From: JANOYJ01 sp963792485
GTDB taxonomy: Bacteria; Pseudomonadota; Alphaproteobacteria; Rhizobiales; Rhizobiaceae
Reading direction: 5' to 3'
DNA length: 64,000 bases
NCBI GenBank assembly: GCA_963792485.1
Contig: CAWBWL010000004.1
Location: 62,001 to 126,000 of the forward strand
Of this stretch, positions 22,109 through 30,824 are shown piece after piece (within the stretch, counting starts at the first letter, position 1; each line of letters begins with the position of its first letter). The position numbers and the translations under genes are program-made. The notes below the pieces were generated by a model that was not told the DNA's origin, did no database searches, and saw nothing but the letters and a program-made list of their open reading frames with translations.

Positions 22109-23032
22109 TCACCCCGGCAGCGGGATGAACTCCTCCTCGTCGCCCGGCACGATGTCGAACTTTCCCGTGCGCCATTCCTCCTTGGCCTGCTCGATCTTCT
22201 CCTGCGAGGACGAAACAAAATTCCACCAGATATAGCGCTTGCCGCCAATCGAAGCGCCGCCGAGGAGCACGAAATGCGCCTCGGCTTTGGCAGTGATGAC
22301 GATTTCATCGCCCGGTTTGAACACGAGCAGTTTGTGCGCGTCGAACACATCGCCTGAGATGTCCACTTCGCCGGACAGCACATAGATCGCCCGCTCTTCG
22401 ATTGTTCGCCGGCAAGCTGAAGCCGCGCGCCCGCATCCAGCTTCGCATCGACATAGACCGTGTCGGAATAGGTCGGCAGTCGGGGCTTTCATTCCGGCGA
22501 ACGCGCCCATGATGACCCGCAATGAGACACCGCCGGAATTTGCCGTTGGCAAGCGAGCTGACGCCGGTGTTGGAGAAGGCCGGCGCCATGTCCTCCTGCG
22601 CCTCCGGCAGCGCGATCCATGTCTGCAGGCCGGACATGGCCATCGGGCCGCCGCGCAGCTCCTCCGGCGTCCGCTCGGAATGGACGATGCCCCTGCCCGC
22701 CGTCATCAAATTCACATCGCCCGGCGCAATCACCATCTCCGTGCCAAGCGAATCCCGGTGGCGGATTTTGCCGTCGAACAGATAGGTGACGGTGGCAAGG
22801 CCGATATGCGGATGCGGGCGCACATCGAGCATCTTGCCGGGCGGCAGGACCGCCGGGCCCATCTGGTCAAAGAAGATGAACGGGCCCGACCATGCGGCGC
22901 TTGGCCGTTGGCAGCGCGCGGCGCACCTCAAAGCCGCCAATATCCTTGGCGCTGGCGAGGACCATGGTTTCGATCAGCGTCGCAGGCGGAGCGGTCGCCG
23001 GGGATGGGATCGATGCCGGGGAAGAAGCTCAT
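22109..23032 (-). pseudogene. Pirin-family cupin protein, broken by about five frameshifts
   Basis: Pirins are iron-binding cupins, some with quercetinase activity. The gene begins at ATG 23032 (MSFFPGIDPIPGDRS) and ends at 22109 (EEFIPLPG). Between them the reading frame changes near 22980, 22885, 22554, 22472 and 22404. Each segment is typical pirin, including KDIGGFEVRRALP, GPFIFFDQMGPAV, the metal motif DVRPHPHIGLATVTYLF, HSERTPEE and VIMGAFAG. Net correction (four bases removed, one added) gives 307 codons including the stop, so the family length is intact. No premature stop is seen inside the in-frame segments. This could be a young pseudogene or a poorly resolved assembly stretch. Confidence 0.75.
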
Positions 23033-23060
23033 GGCGATGCCTTTCCGGTTCAGGCTCCAG

Positions 23061-23209
23061 CCTTCCCCCTTGCGGGGAAGGTGTCGCCGGAGGCGACGGA
23101 TGGGGGTGGTGAAGAAGTTTCTGCGGTGGCAGCACAGGCACTGCTGCTTTATTCTTTGGCGTCAGCACCTTCCTCGCCACCCCTAGCCCCTCCCCGCAAG
23201 GGGGAGGGG
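23061..23209. repeat. Two GC-rich intergenic palindromes
   Basis: CTTCCCC and GGGGAAG flank a short CTTGC-type loop at 23062-23080, followed by TCGCC-GGA-GGCGA; CCCCTCCCC-GCAAG-GGGGAGGGG is at 23187-23209. Both resemble dispersed intergenic palindromes common in Rhizobiales. They lie between pirin and xseB, which point the same way. Confidence 0.6.
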
Positions 23210-23222
23210 AATACTCTTGAGC

Positions 23223-23460
23223 TCAATCCAGCGGCTCCACCCCCACAGCCTGCCCTTCCCGCGACAATCTGATCTTCTCAATCTTGTCCTCCGCCGCGCT
23301 CAAGCAGCGCCGCGCAATGGTTTTTCAGCGCCTCGCCGCGCTCGTAGATTTTGATCGACTGTTCCAGCTCGACATCGCCGCGCTCCAGCTTGCCGACGAT
23401 CTTCTCGAGTTCGGCCAAAGCCGCCTCGAAACTCAGTGCCTTGATCGCGGCGTCCGCCAT
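23223..23460 (-). pseudogene. xseB: Exodeoxyribonuclease VII small subunit (XseB), frameshifted
   Basis: Small subunit of the single-strand-specific exonuclease VII. The N-terminal part is classic Xse[21 protein letters not shown], then [18 protein letters not shown]. As sequenced it stops after ERGGGQD at 23278. Removing one base near 23298 restores [19 protein letters not shown] and a stop at 23223, for about 78 residues, the usual size. ATG 23460 has GAGGG upstream; a GTG at 23466 overlapping the previous stop is an alternative. The gene follows the HDAC-like hydrolase by a few bases, a conserved order in Rhizobiales. Confidence 0.85.
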
Positions 23461-23462
23461 GT

Positions 23463-24392
23463 TCACCCTCGCATCAGGCGGCGCACATGGGCCGCAGCTG
23501 AAAGACTCAATCCCTGCAGATCATATCCGCCTTCGAGCAGGCTGACGAGCCGGTTTCCGGCAAATTTCCCGGCGATGTCCATCAGCTTGGCGGTCGCCCA
23601 GTCGAAATCATCCTCCTCCAGATTAATTTCGGCCAGCGGGTCACGCTTATGCGCGTCGAAACCGGCGGAGATCAGGATGAGGTCGGGCTTGAAGGTGTCC
23701 AAGGCGGGCAGTATCAGCTCGTTGAACGCCTCCCGGAACGTCTCGCCGCCAGATTGGGGCGCCATGGGGGCGTTGACGATGGTGCCTTGGCCACCCTGCT
23801 CCTTGCGCGCGCCGGTGCCGGGATAAAGCGGCATCTGGTGCGTCGAACAGAACAGCACGGACTTGTCGTCCCAGAAAATATCCTGCGTGCCATTGCCGTG
23901 ATGCACGTCCCAATCGACGATGGCGATACGCTCCGCCCCATGCTTCTGCTGCGCATGGCGGGCGGCTATGGCCACAGTGTTGAAGAAACAAAACCCCATC
24001 GCCGTCTCGCGCTCGGCATGGTGCCCCGGCGGGCGGGCGGCGATAAAGGCGTTGTCAGCAGTCCCTGCAAACACCGCATCCACCGCCGCATTCGCCGCGC
24101 CAATGGCATGCATTGCCGCCTCAAAACTCTTCGGGCTCGCCACCGTATCCCCATCAATCCGCGCCAGCCCCTCTTCGGGGATGGACGCGGCGACCTTGGC
24201 AAGGAAGTCCTCCGGATGGGCGAGAAGCACGGATTCCTCCGAGCCGCGCGGGGATTGCACGCGGGTGAGCGTGTTGAAATCCTCATGCTCCAGCGCCTCA
24301 GCCAGCGCCCGCAGCCGCTCCGGCCGCTCGGGATGGCCGGGCGGGGTGAGGTGTTCGAGATAGATGGGGTGGGTGTAGAGGTTTGTGGTCAT
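23463..24392 (-). CDS. Histone deacetylase / acetylpolyamine amidohydrolase family hydrolase
   Basis: A zinc-dependent deacetylase of the arginase-deacetylase superfamily, 309 residues. Visible features are [16 protein letters not shown] near the start, ARPPGHHAE with the catalytic histidine pair, [12 protein letters not shown] with metal-binding D and H, and [15 protein letters not shown] with the third metal ligand. Bacterial members act on acetylated polyamines or other small amides; the substrate is unknown here. ATG 24392 is chosen because the upstream open frame (to 24728) runs into palindromic non-coding DNA. It probably forms an operon with xseB and dxs. Confidence 0.92.
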   Translation of the reverse strand: MTTNLYTHPIYLEHLTPPGHPERPERLRALAEALEHEDFNTLTRVQSPRGSEESVLLAHPEDFLAKVAASIPEEGLARIDGDTVASPKSFEAAMHAIGAANAAVDAVFAGTADNAFIAARPPGHHAERETAMGFCFFNTVAIAARHAQQKHGAERIAIVDWDVHHGNGTQDIFWDDKSVLFCSTHQMPLYPGTGARKEQGGQGTIVNAPMAPQSGGETFREAFNELILPALDTFKPDLILISAGFDAHKRDPLAEINLEEDDFDWATAKLMDIAGKFAGNRLVSLLEGGYDLQGLSLSAAAHVRRLMRG

Positions 24393-24422
24393 GGGGGGAA
24401 TATAGCGGATGCGGCGGCTCTG

Positions 24423-24576
24423 TCTCCCCCTTGGTGGGGGAGAAAGCGATTTCAAAGGCTTAGCTGGAGCGTAGCGGAAGCTAAACTTTAGAAATCGCAA
24501 GAGGGGGGGAATCGCGAAGTGCGAGCGTTGGCGATTGGCGGGGTGCCAAACTCGCAAGGCGGAGCCATGCGATTCC
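24423..24576. repeat. Nested palindromic intergenic element
   Basis: Three inverted repeats lie one after another: TCTCCCCC/GGGGGAGA (24423-24443); GCGATTTC/GAAATCGC (24446-24453 and 24491-24498) enclosing TTAGCT/AGCTAA (24460-24465 and 24479-24484); and GGAATCGC/GCGATTCC (24508-24515 and 24569-24576). No gene is seen. The structure suggests a mosaic dispersed element of the kind scattered through Rhizobiales genomes. Confidence 0.55.
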
Positions 24577-24755
24577 GCCGTTCTTGCAAAAAACAAACAT
24601 TCCCTCCCCCCAGATATCGAGTTGATAGAACAAACCAAAAACATTATTCTGTGCGGAGATCGGTTACCCCGATTGCATTCCGACGGTTCGTTTGGTTTGC
24701 TACTTATCGGTGAGAACATCAACGACAAGAGTTCTCATGTTTAGGACATTTCACA
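24577..24755. other. AT-richer region upstream of the disrupted gene
   Basis: Base composition drops relative to neighbours. An open frame ends at 24744, and its last 45 residues (from about LPPDIELIEQTKNIILCG to the stop) read like genuine protein, but it has no clear start and no recognised family. It may be the tail of a lost gene upstream of the fragment at 24756. Confidence 0.3.
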
Positions 24756-24856
24756 ATGGCAAAGATAAAGAACCCTACTCTTTTTTCTGCTTACTTCGGT
24801 ATTGAAAGCGCCGCCCTGGGGGACGCCGGCTTCGTCGAGCCATTTCTGAATGTTGA
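24756..24856 (+). pseudogene. N-terminal fragment of an unknown gene cut by the IS element
   Basis: ATG 24756 begins MAKIKNPTLFSAYFGIE, continues to EPFLNVD, then runs into the IS left end at 24857. Thirty-three residues are clearly protein-like and of different composition from neighbouring genes. I do not recognise the family. The sequence beyond the right end of the IS (26127 onward) has a protein-like frame, but it is not in register with this fragment after exact removal of the element, so the two pieces may be separate genes or carry an extra indel. Confidence 0.5.
24852..24856. repeat. Left copy of 5-bp target duplication
   Basis: GTTGA directly precedes the IS left end; the same GTTGA (26127-26131) directly follows the right end. 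IS3-family elements usually duplicate 3-5 bp. The match marks the element's boundaries and indicates simple transposition into this site. Confidence 0.7.
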
Positions 24857-24874
24857 TGACCTGCCACTGAAGTT

Positions 24875-25801
24875 TCATCCGGCAGCTTTTAGAGTCTCCA
24901 GCGTTTGTATGCCCGGTTGGGCGGGCTGTGCAACAGTCTGGCGTGCGGAGCCGCGGAGGGGCGGAGCTTGGCGGCCTGTTGCGGCGAATTTTGCGGCGTA
25001 AGCGGCTGGTGTCTGGTAGGCCAGTGATGAGTGCGGTCGCGTTGTGTTGTAGTCGTCCATCCAGGCGGCAACGATTGATCTTGCGTGATCGAGACTGAAG
25101 AACAGTGTCTCATTGAGCAGTTCATCGCGCATCTTGCCATTGAAGCTTTCGACATAGCCGTTCTGCATGGGCCTGCCTGGGGCGATGTAGTGCCAGTCAA
25201 TCTTGTGGTCCTTGCACCAGGCGAAGATGGCGTTGGAGGTCAGCTCCGTTCCGTTGTCACTGACAATCATGCCAGGTTTGCCCCGGCGTTCGATGATGGC
25301 GGTGAGTTCGCGCGCAACTCTCTTGCCTGAGATCGAGGTGTCGGGGATGGCACCCAGACATTCATGGGTGATGTCGTCGGTGATGTTCAAGACCCGGAAC
25401 CGCCGGCCATTAGCCATCTGGTCATGCACGAAGTCGAGTGACCATCTTGCATTCGGTCTTGCCTCGACAAGTTTGGGCGCACGCACGCCAACGGCACGTT
25501 TGCGGCCCTTTCGCCTGCGCACGCCAAGCCCTTCCTCGCGATAGAGCCGGTAGATACGGTTGATGCCGGATAGCTCGCCCTCGCGCCTGAGCATGATGAA
25601 CAACCTCCTGTAGCCGAACCTGCGGCGCTCATTGGCAAGGGAGCGGAGCCGCTCGCGCAGCTCAGTCTCCGGTGGTCGCCGTGACCGGTAGCGGATCATC
25701 TTGCGGTCGGCAGCTATGACAGAACAGGCCCGCCGCTCGCTCATCTGGAACTGTTCTCTCAGACAGGCGGCAGCTTCACGCTTGGCGGCGGGCCCTACCA
25801 T
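24875..25801 (-). CDS. IS3-family transposase OrfB (DDE integrase domain)
   Basis: 308 residues counted from the codon after the slippery tract. An HTH-like N-terminal region ([20 protein letters not shown]) is followed by an rve integrase core with D123 (WSLDFVHDQ), D182 (VSDNGTEL) and E218 (GYVESFNG); D182 and E218 are 35 residues apart, the spacing expected for D,D(35)E. It is likely made as a fusion to OrfA by minus-one frameshifting at AAAAAAA just before the OrfA stop, as in other IS3 elements. The lone ATG start at 25801 has no obvious ribosome site. Confidence 0.93.
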   Translation of the reverse strand: MVGPAAKREAAACLREQFQMSERRACSVIAADRKMIRYRSRRPPETELRERLRSLANERRRFGYRRLFIMLRREGELSGINRIYRLYREEGLGVRRRKGRKRAVGVRAPKLVEARPNARWSLDFVHDQMANGRRFRVLNITDDITHECLGAIPDTSISGKRVARELTAIIERRGKPGMIVSDNGTELTSNAIFAWCKDHKIDWHYIAPGRPMQNGYVESFNGKMRDELLNETLFFSLDHARSIVAAWMDDYNTTRPHSSLAYQTPAAYAAKFAATGRQAPPLRGSARQTVAQPAQPGIQTLETLKAAG

Positions 25802-26061
25802 TTTTTTGACAGAAGCTCCTTCAGCGCTGCGTTGTCCAGCATGCTGTCCGCCAGCAGCCGCTTCAACTTGCCGTTCTCGGCTTCCAAAGCCCGCAGCCGC
25901 TTCGCCTCAGACACGTCCATGCCGCCGAACTTGGCTTTCCAGTTGTACAGCGTAGCTTCCGAGATGCCATGCTTGCGGGCCAGATCGCCCGTCTTCATTC
26001 CGGCTTCATGTTCCTTCAGAACAGCAATGATCTGCTCTTCGGTAAACCGCTTCTTCTTCAT
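25795..26061 (-). CDS. IS3-family OrfA (HTH, terminal-repeat binding)
   Basis: An 88-residue protein with the helix-turn-helix [36 protein letters not shown], then a leucine-rich coiled region ([18 protein letters not shown]) used for multimerisation. It ends LLSKKW; the coding of the two lysines lies in the A7 slippery tract at 25799-25805, where ribosomes can move back one base into orfB. Alone, OrfA commonly acts as a regulator of transposition. Confidence 0.92.
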   Translation of the reverse strand: MKKKRFTEEQIIAVLKEHEAGMKTGDLARKHGISEATLYNWKAKFGGMDVSEAKRLRALEAENGKLKRLLADSMLDNAALKELLSKKW

Positions 26062-26126
26062 CGTCCGTCTCCTGCGTCAGGGCCGGACTCTAATTGCCTT
26101 TGGAGGAAATCCTTAGTGGCAGGTCA

Positions 26127-26293
26127 GTTGAAGGGCGAGTGGCGTGGGAATCGATTTGTCTTGGACGAGTCCGAGCACACGGATCGATCCGTATGGCCGT
26201 TGATCAAGATCGTTGACCGGAACTTTGGCGCGCTCACTTTCCATGGGATAGATTTGTATCCATATAATCGAGGATTCCTGAGTGTGAGTAGAC
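26127..26293 (+). pseudogene. Right-flank remnant of accessory DNA
   Basis: From the IS right end an open frame continues to 26316 with a protein-like sequence (KGEWRGNRFVLDESEHTD, then WPLIKIVDRNFGALTFHG). It has no start codon of its own and no family I recognise. It probably represents the 3' part of a gene whose 5' part was lost or lies left of the IS. Its last bases overlap the start of the next gene. Confidence 0.35.
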
Positions 26294-26677
26294 ATGGAAA
26301 ACCGCTCAACCCTTGACATCGTCTATGATGGCGAGTGTCCGTTTTGCACGCAGTTTGTGAAAATGGTGCGGCTGCGCGAGGTGTTTGGCGCGGTGCGGCT
26401 GGTCGATGCGCGGGCCTCGGATGATCCACAGATTGCTGATCTGCGCTCCCGCTATTGTCTGGATGACGGGTTTGTGGTGATCCATGGCGGCAAGGAATAT
26501 TATGGGCCGGAAGCCTTGGAGTTCCTGTCCATGGCATCCGGCTCCAGTGGATTAATGTCCCGCCTGCTGCGGACACCGCTCTTTCAGGGCCGGTTCGGCC
26601 GCTGGACATACCCCAAACTCGTGGCAGGGCGAAAACTTGCCTTGCGGCTGCTCGGGCGCAAACTCATGGGGTACTAG
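26294..26677 (+). CDS. DCC-family thiol-disulfide oxidoreductase-like protein (DUF393)
   Basis: A 127-residue protein with the family signature DGECPFCTQFV near the N-terminus (residues 11-21), where the CPFC pair resembles a thioredoxin active site. The remainder (RLVDARASDDP, DDGFVVIHGGKEYYGPEAL, ending in a basic C-terminus) fits the family. Members are small and often stand alone; their redox role is presumed. It begins just after the IS-disrupted remnant. Confidence 0.85.
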   Translation: MENRSTLDIVYDGECPFCTQFVKMVRLREVFGAVRLVDARASDDPQIADLRSRYCLDDGFVVIHGGKEYYGPEALEFLSMASGSSGLMSRLLRTPLFQGRFGRWTYPKLVAGRKLALRLLGRKLMGY

Positions 26678-26716
26678 AGTTCGCAGCCTCGCGGGTCGAA
26701 ATCCCCTTCTTGATCG

Positions 26717-27541
26717 TCAATTTGGCTGGCTCTTTGTCACTACAACCTCCAAATACTCGCTCGGCACGATCAGTGTGTCCTTCCCGCCCCGGTTCATCCG
26801 GTTCAGAAGCTCCAATATCTCCGCCTGAAGCGCTGCCTGACCGGCTTCGTCAAGCGCGGCGAAGGCGCGGTTGGTGGGACCGTACCAGGTCCTGAATGTT
26901 TCCAGCCAGTGTTCAGCCGAGCGGTAGCGGAAATTGAAGATCTGTTTTGTGCTCCTGATCTTTTGCCCAGGGAATAGCTCGGCGAGCCGCGCCTCCGATC
27001 CCCAGAGTGATGGCGGCTTCACGCCCGCTGGCGGCGGCACATGTTTGCCGATGATCTTGAACAGCTGGCCGATATAGCTCTCCGGCGTCCAGTTCGCGAG
27101 CCCGATGCGCCCGCCCTTGGCGGTCACACGCAGCATTTCGGATGCGCATTTCTCCTGGTTCGGCGCGAACATGACGCCGAATGTGGAAACAACGCAGTCA
27201 AAACTGCCGTCCTTGAACGGCAAATTCTCGACATCGGCTTCCTGAAAGGTCACCGTGAGATGCTCCGCCTCCGCCCGCTCGCGCCCACGTTCCAGAAGGG
27301 CTCCAACGTAATCTGTGGATGTGACATTGGCATGCTGCCGCGCGGCCGCAAGCGTCGCATTGCCGTTGCCGGCCGCGACGTCTAGCACGCGCTCGCCCGC
27401 ATGAAGGTCGATCGCCTCCATCAGACGCTCGCCGACGATCTGCAAGGTCGTGCCGATGACGGCATAATCGCCAGACGCCCAGATGCCCTTCTGCTTCTGT
27501 TTGATCGCCGCGTAATCGGGTTCAATTTGTGCAAGTGTCAT
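26717..27541 (-). CDS. Class I SAM-dependent methyltransferase (UbiE-like)
   Basis: A 274-residue methyltransferase. ATG 27541 follows AAAGGA at 10 bases. The SAM-binding motif is VLDVAAGNGNATLAAAR, followed by DVENLPFKDGSFDCVVSTFG (motif II) and the post-motif GGRIGLANWTPESYIG. The pattern matches a common group of small-molecule methyltransferases of unknown substrate. No neighbouring pathway gene points to a substrate. Confidence 0.85.
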   Translation of the reverse strand: MTLAQIEPDYAAIKQKQKGIWASGDYAVIGTTLQIVGERLMEAIDLHAGERVLDVAAGNGNATLAAARQHANVTSTDYVGALLERGRERAEAEHLTVTFQEADVENLPFKDGSFDCVVSTFGVMFAPNQEKCASEMLRVTAKGGRIGLANWTPESYIGQLFKIIGKHVPPPAGVKPPSLWGSEARLAELFPGQKIRSTKQIFNFRYRSAEHWLETFRTWYGPTNRAFAALDEAGQAALQAEILELLNRMNRGGKDTLIVPSEYLEVVVTKSQPN

Positions 27542-27717
27542 CAGATGTGTCCTTTCAAAGCTCAGTTTGAAGAAAGGGACCGCCGCACCGGTCCAGTCAT
27601 TCAGCGGCATGACCGCTGAACGCCAAGCGGTTGTCAAACCCGCTCATGAGGGTCTCTCCGACTGAACCGGCGTTGCCCTCTTAATGCTTTGATAAAGGCT
27701 ATATGGTTCGCGCTCAT

Positions 27718-27731
27718 CCCCCGCGCGGGGG
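27718..27731. repeat. GC palindrome in intergenic region
   Basis: CCCCCGCGCGGGGG, a perfect 14-bp palindrome between the methyltransferase and the GH25 lysozyme, in a context (CTCAT before, GAGAGC after) resembling the other dispersed palindromes in this window. Confidence 0.45.
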
Positions 27732-27820
27732 AGAGCGGCGAAGAATTCAGCGAAGAAACTGCAGATGACGCCGGAAAGCATTGAGACTAGCTCTCAGAGT
27801 CAGCCTCAACTACGCCGGCC

Positions 27821-28891
27821 TCAGCGCGCCGCCCGTCCGAGCCAGTTCTGCCAGGCTGCCGTGTCGCCGTTGAACACGTTTAGATCGACTTTCCCGGCGA
27901 CACCTTTCGACAGGCCCGTGCCGGAATATTGCCAGAACACAAATTTGCGGCCCGGATAGACCTTGGACGGATGCTCGGCGACCGCGCGCAGCCAGAAGGG
28001 GTGGTTCGGGAACGCGCCCTGCAGATTGTCTTCGTAAAAGTCCGGCGCGGTGTAAATGATCGGACGCTGGCCGTAATGGGCCTCGAGTGTGTCCATGAAA
28101 ACTTGCATTTTCTTGCGCACGGCGGCGGGCGACGGACGGCGCGGGCAGGAGCGCGAACGCGTCCATTCCACGTCGATAACCGGCGGCAGAGCGCCAGCCG
28201 TGCGCGGCACATGACGGATGAACCATTTGGCCTGCGCCTCGGCGGAGCTGCACCAGAAGAAGAAATGATACGCGCCTCGTTTCACACCAGCCGCCGCCGC
28301 GCCGTTCCAGTTCCTGCGGAAGGCGGGATCGAGCCGGTCACGGCCATCGGTCGCTTTGATAAAGGCGAAATTCGCGCCATGCGCCTTCATCGACGCCCAG
28401 TTGATATTGCCCTGCCAGCGCGACACGTCAACGCCGTGCACCGGATAATGCTTTGGCGAGACGCGGCCGAAGCGGATGGGTTTGGCATCGCGGAAGCGCG
28501 GCGAATGCACCCTGCCCGGCGCGGCGCGCTCCGCTTTCGTGGTAAGGCGCGGCGGCTGCGCCATGGCGACCTGCACGGGCTCGGACTTCTCAGGCGCGAG
28601 GTTGAGCGGCTCGGGAGCGGCGGCGGTTTCCACCGCGGGCGCTGGCGCCTCTTCAATAATGGGTTCGGGAGCAACGGCTCTCACGGCTGGCGCGCGCGCC
28701 TGCCGCACTTGCGCGACCGGCTGCGGCATTGGTGCGGCCTCAACCGGCGCTGAAGCGGCGATATCCATTTGCGGGCGCGGGGCGGCGACGGAGCTGGTCT
28801 GCCCGATATCCAGCGCATCCACGCGCGAAGACGTCGTGCAGGCGCTCGCCGACAACGCAAGAAAAACACTGACAACAGGAATGATACGCAT
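27821..28891 (-). CDS. GH25-family muramidase, putative lipoprotein
   Basis: 356 residues. A lipoprotein signal peptide ends ALSASAC followed by TTS, so the protein is probably anchored. A proline/alanine-rich linker of about 100 residues follows. The C-terminal glycoside hydrolase family 25 domain contains HGVDVSRWQGNINW, AFIKATDG, GAYHFFFW and the catalytic acidic pair in VIDVEWTRS. It should cleave peptidoglycan glycan strands. ATG 28891 is chosen over a TTG at 28903. It stands alone with no phage genes nearby, so a role in cell-wall remodelling is more likely than lysis. Confidence 0.9.
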   Translation of the reverse strand: MRIIPVVSVFLALSASACTTSSRVDALDIGQTSSVAAPRPQMDIAASAPVEAAPMPQPVAQVRQARAPAVRAVAPEPIIEEAPAPAVETAAAPEPLNLAPEKSEPVQVAMAQPPRLTTKAERAAPGRVHSPRFRDAKPIRFGRVSPKHYPVHGVDVSRWQGNINWASMKAHGANFAFIKATDGRDRLDPAFRRNWNGAAAAGVKRGAYHFFFWCSSAEAQAKWFIRHVPRTAGALPPVIDVEWTRSRSCPRRPSPAAVRKKMQVFMDTLEAHYGQRPIIYTAPDFYEDNLQGAFPNHPFWLRAVAEHPSKVYPGRKFVFWQYSGTGLSKGVAGKVDLNVFNGDTAAWQNWLGRAAR

Positions 28892-29060
28892 AGCCGCCCG
28901 CAAACTCTAAACAAACCGGCGCGCGGCCGGGAAAGCCAAAGTTAAGCGGAAATTACCAATAAAGACTGAATCAGAGCGTTTACCATAGCGGATTGTCAGG
29001 GATGGGCGCTCCGCAGCGGCAGTAAGTCAGATAGAGTTTCCGCTTATTTGCCCCTTGCAG

Positions 29061-29897
29061 TCATTCGGCGGCGGATTTGTCTGACATCCAGATATCCTCA
29101 TAGATGGCTATAGCGGTTTCGTCCGGCTCCCGGATTTTCTTCATATGGAGGGATTTGACCCGCCAAGCGCTGGCAGCGCCGGGCGCAAGGCGACTGGCGT
29201 TTGGATCCGAGGCCCCAATGCAAGGTATGAACCAGGCGTTCATCAGCGGTTTCACCTCAAACCTGCGCGCGCGTCTGGTAACAATAAGGGCGACACCGAT
29301 ATCAGGGGCGGGAGCCCACGGGAAAATAAGACGCCCGCCCGGCTTAAGGGCTTCCAGCCAGCTCACCGGCGGCCTTATCACCCCGGAATTGACATAGATG
29401 ACATCTGAAGGCGGAATTTGAGCCGTCGTGGCGTCACCTGGAATAACCGACACATTATCAAACGGCTTCAGATTTTCTGCCGCCCGCAGCGCCAGACCCC
29501 TGTCGATTTCAAAGGCGGTGACGCTCCCATGCGGAAGGACGAGCATGGACATGATGGCTGTGTAACAACCGGTTCCGGCTCCCACATGTGTGATGTCATC
29601 ATTGGGCTCTATAGCCGAGGCGCCAAGCCAGCGCGCGTGAAGAAAAGGTTCGCCATTGTTGATCGATTTGGATTCATCCAAAGCGATCAATGCATTCTGA
29701 TAAAGGTAAACAGGGTCAGGGCTGGGTGTTTCCATGTATTGCCCGCCAACCATTATTTTCCATGGACCCGGCCCAAGAAACGCTTCGCGCGGCAGCGCCG
29801 CCAAAATGCGCTGCAGCCGCGGGTCCGATGAACCGCTGGCAGCGAACATCAATTGCGCAAAAAACGCTCTGATTTCATCCAATCGGCGGTCTTGCAT
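29061..29897 (-). CDS. PCMT-like methyltransferase
   Basis: A 278-residue protein related to protein-L-isoaspartate O-methyltransferases. The SAM loop is THVGAGTGCYTAIMS; preceding it are LPREAFLGPGPW and the YLYQNALIALDESKSINNGEP segment, equivalent to the PCMT substrate/SAM region; VIYVNSGVIRPP follows. It is longer than classic PCMT at the C-terminus. ATG 29897 is chosen over 29927. Repair of isoaspartate is possible but many such rhizobial paralogues are uncharacterised. Confidence 0.78.
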   Translation of the reverse strand: MQDRRLDEIRAFFAQLMFAASGSSDPRLQRILAALPREAFLGPGPWKIMVGGQYMETPSPDPVYLYQNALIALDESKSINNGEPFLHARWLGASAIEPNDDITHVGAGTGCYTAIMSMLVLPHGSVTAFEIDRGLALRAAENLKPFDNVSVIPGDATTAQIPPSDVIYVNSGVIRPPVSWLEALKPGGRLIFPWAPAPDIGVALIVTRRARRFEVKPLMNAWFIPCIGASDPNASRLAPGAASAWRVKSLHMKKIREPDETAIAIYEDIWMSDKSAAE

Positions 29898-30097
29898 TTG
29901 CCAAACCCAATTGTTCAAACCACACAATCAATAGCTGATCGCCTTCCCGTTCACATCCGGCGGGCAGCCGCTGATTGCCCGTCCAGTCTTGGATCCCTGC
30001 GGAGGTTACTATCAGACCTTGATCGTTTCATAACCCTCGTTGCGGTCAATTCGAATGGACGCTAACCTCTGCGCCTGTTTGCCAAAGGTAGCGCCCC

Positions 30098-30751
30098 ATG
30101 TCCCAGCTGCGCGTCAACTGCTTCGCTATATCACTCGACGGCTATGGCGCCGGGCCGGGCCAGAGCCTTGACAACCCGATGGGCGCGGGCGGCGGGGGAT
30201 TGCACCAATGGTTCCTCCCGACCCGCACATTCCAGGCCATGGTTGGCGGAGGCGATGGGGGAACGACGGGTCTTGACGATGAATTCGCCGCAGCGAGTTT
30301 CGCCAATGTCGGCGCCTGGATCATGGGGCGCAACATGTTCGCCCATTCGCGCGGACCTTGGACGGACGATGGCTGGAAAGGCTGGTGGGGACCGAACCCG
30401 CCCTATCATGTGCCGGTGTTCGTCTTGACGCATCACAAGCGCGAACCGCTCGAAATGGAGGGGAACAATGTGTTCCACTTCGTCACCGGCGGCATTCACG
30501 AAGCGCTGGAACGGGCGCGCGAAGCGGCAGATGGCAAAGACATCCGCGTCGGCGGCGGCACCGAGACAGTGCGGCAATATCTGCAAGCCGGGCTGATTGA
30601 CAGCCTGCACATCGCGATTTCGCCGGTGCTGCTGGGGTCGGGGGAGCATTTGTTTGGCGGGATTGATTTGAACGGGCTGGGGTACAAATGTGTGCGGCAT
30701 GTGGGGAGTGAGATGGCTACGCATGTGGTTATTGAAAAGAAATCCGCCTAA
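30098..30751 (+). CDS. Dihydrofolate reductase-fold protein (RibD C-terminal domain family)
   Basis: 217 residues. N-terminal CFAISLDGYGAGPGQS, GAWIMGRNMFAHSRGPW and PVFVLTHHKR are the classic core strands, and DIRVGGGTETVRQYLQAG is the NADPH-binding loop. Members are NADPH-dependent reductases of unknown substrate, often wrongly called dihydrofolate reductase. It is an orphan between two intergenic regions, with start ATG 30098 clear from alignment to the family core. Confidence 0.88.
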   Translation: MSQLRVNCFAISLDGYGAGPGQSLDNPMGAGGGGLHQWFLPTRTFQAMVGGGDGGTTGLDDEFAAASFANVGAWIMGRNMFAHSRGPWTDDGWKGWWGPNPPYHVPVFVLTHHKREPLEMEGNNVFHFVTGGIHEALERAREAADGKDIRVGGGTETVRQYLQAGLIDSLHIAISPVLLGSGEHLFGGIDLNGLGYKCVRHVGSEMATHVVIEKKSA

Positions 30752-30824
30752 CTGCCAAAGAATATAGGGATTTGAGAGGAGGAATCGCGCTACTGGCGGA
30801 ACTTCTCATCCATCGGAAATCAGC

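Larger units (their letters stand above)
24857..26126 (-). mobile_element. IS3-family insertion sequence, intact
   Basis: The element is 1270 bp. Its terminal inverted repeats share TGACCTGCCACT: left end reads TGACCTGCCACTGAAG, and the right end read inward is TGACCTGCCACTAAGG. It holds overlapping orfA and orfB on the minus strand with an A7 slippery tract between them, and GTTGA on both sides. All parts look intact, so it may still be mobile. It interrupts an accessory gene. Confidence 0.92.

Noticed and set aside
24535..24744. Stand-alone gene of 69 codons upstream of the IS-disrupted fragment
   Set aside because: Its first part overlaps the palindromic element and has no ribosome site; only the tail looks protein-like, so I report it as possible debris instead.
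28181..28903. Long opposite-strand frames over the GH25 muramidase gene
   Set aside because: They are antisense shadows produced by the GC-rich codon pattern; the GH25 frame carries all recognised motifs and a lipoprotein signal.
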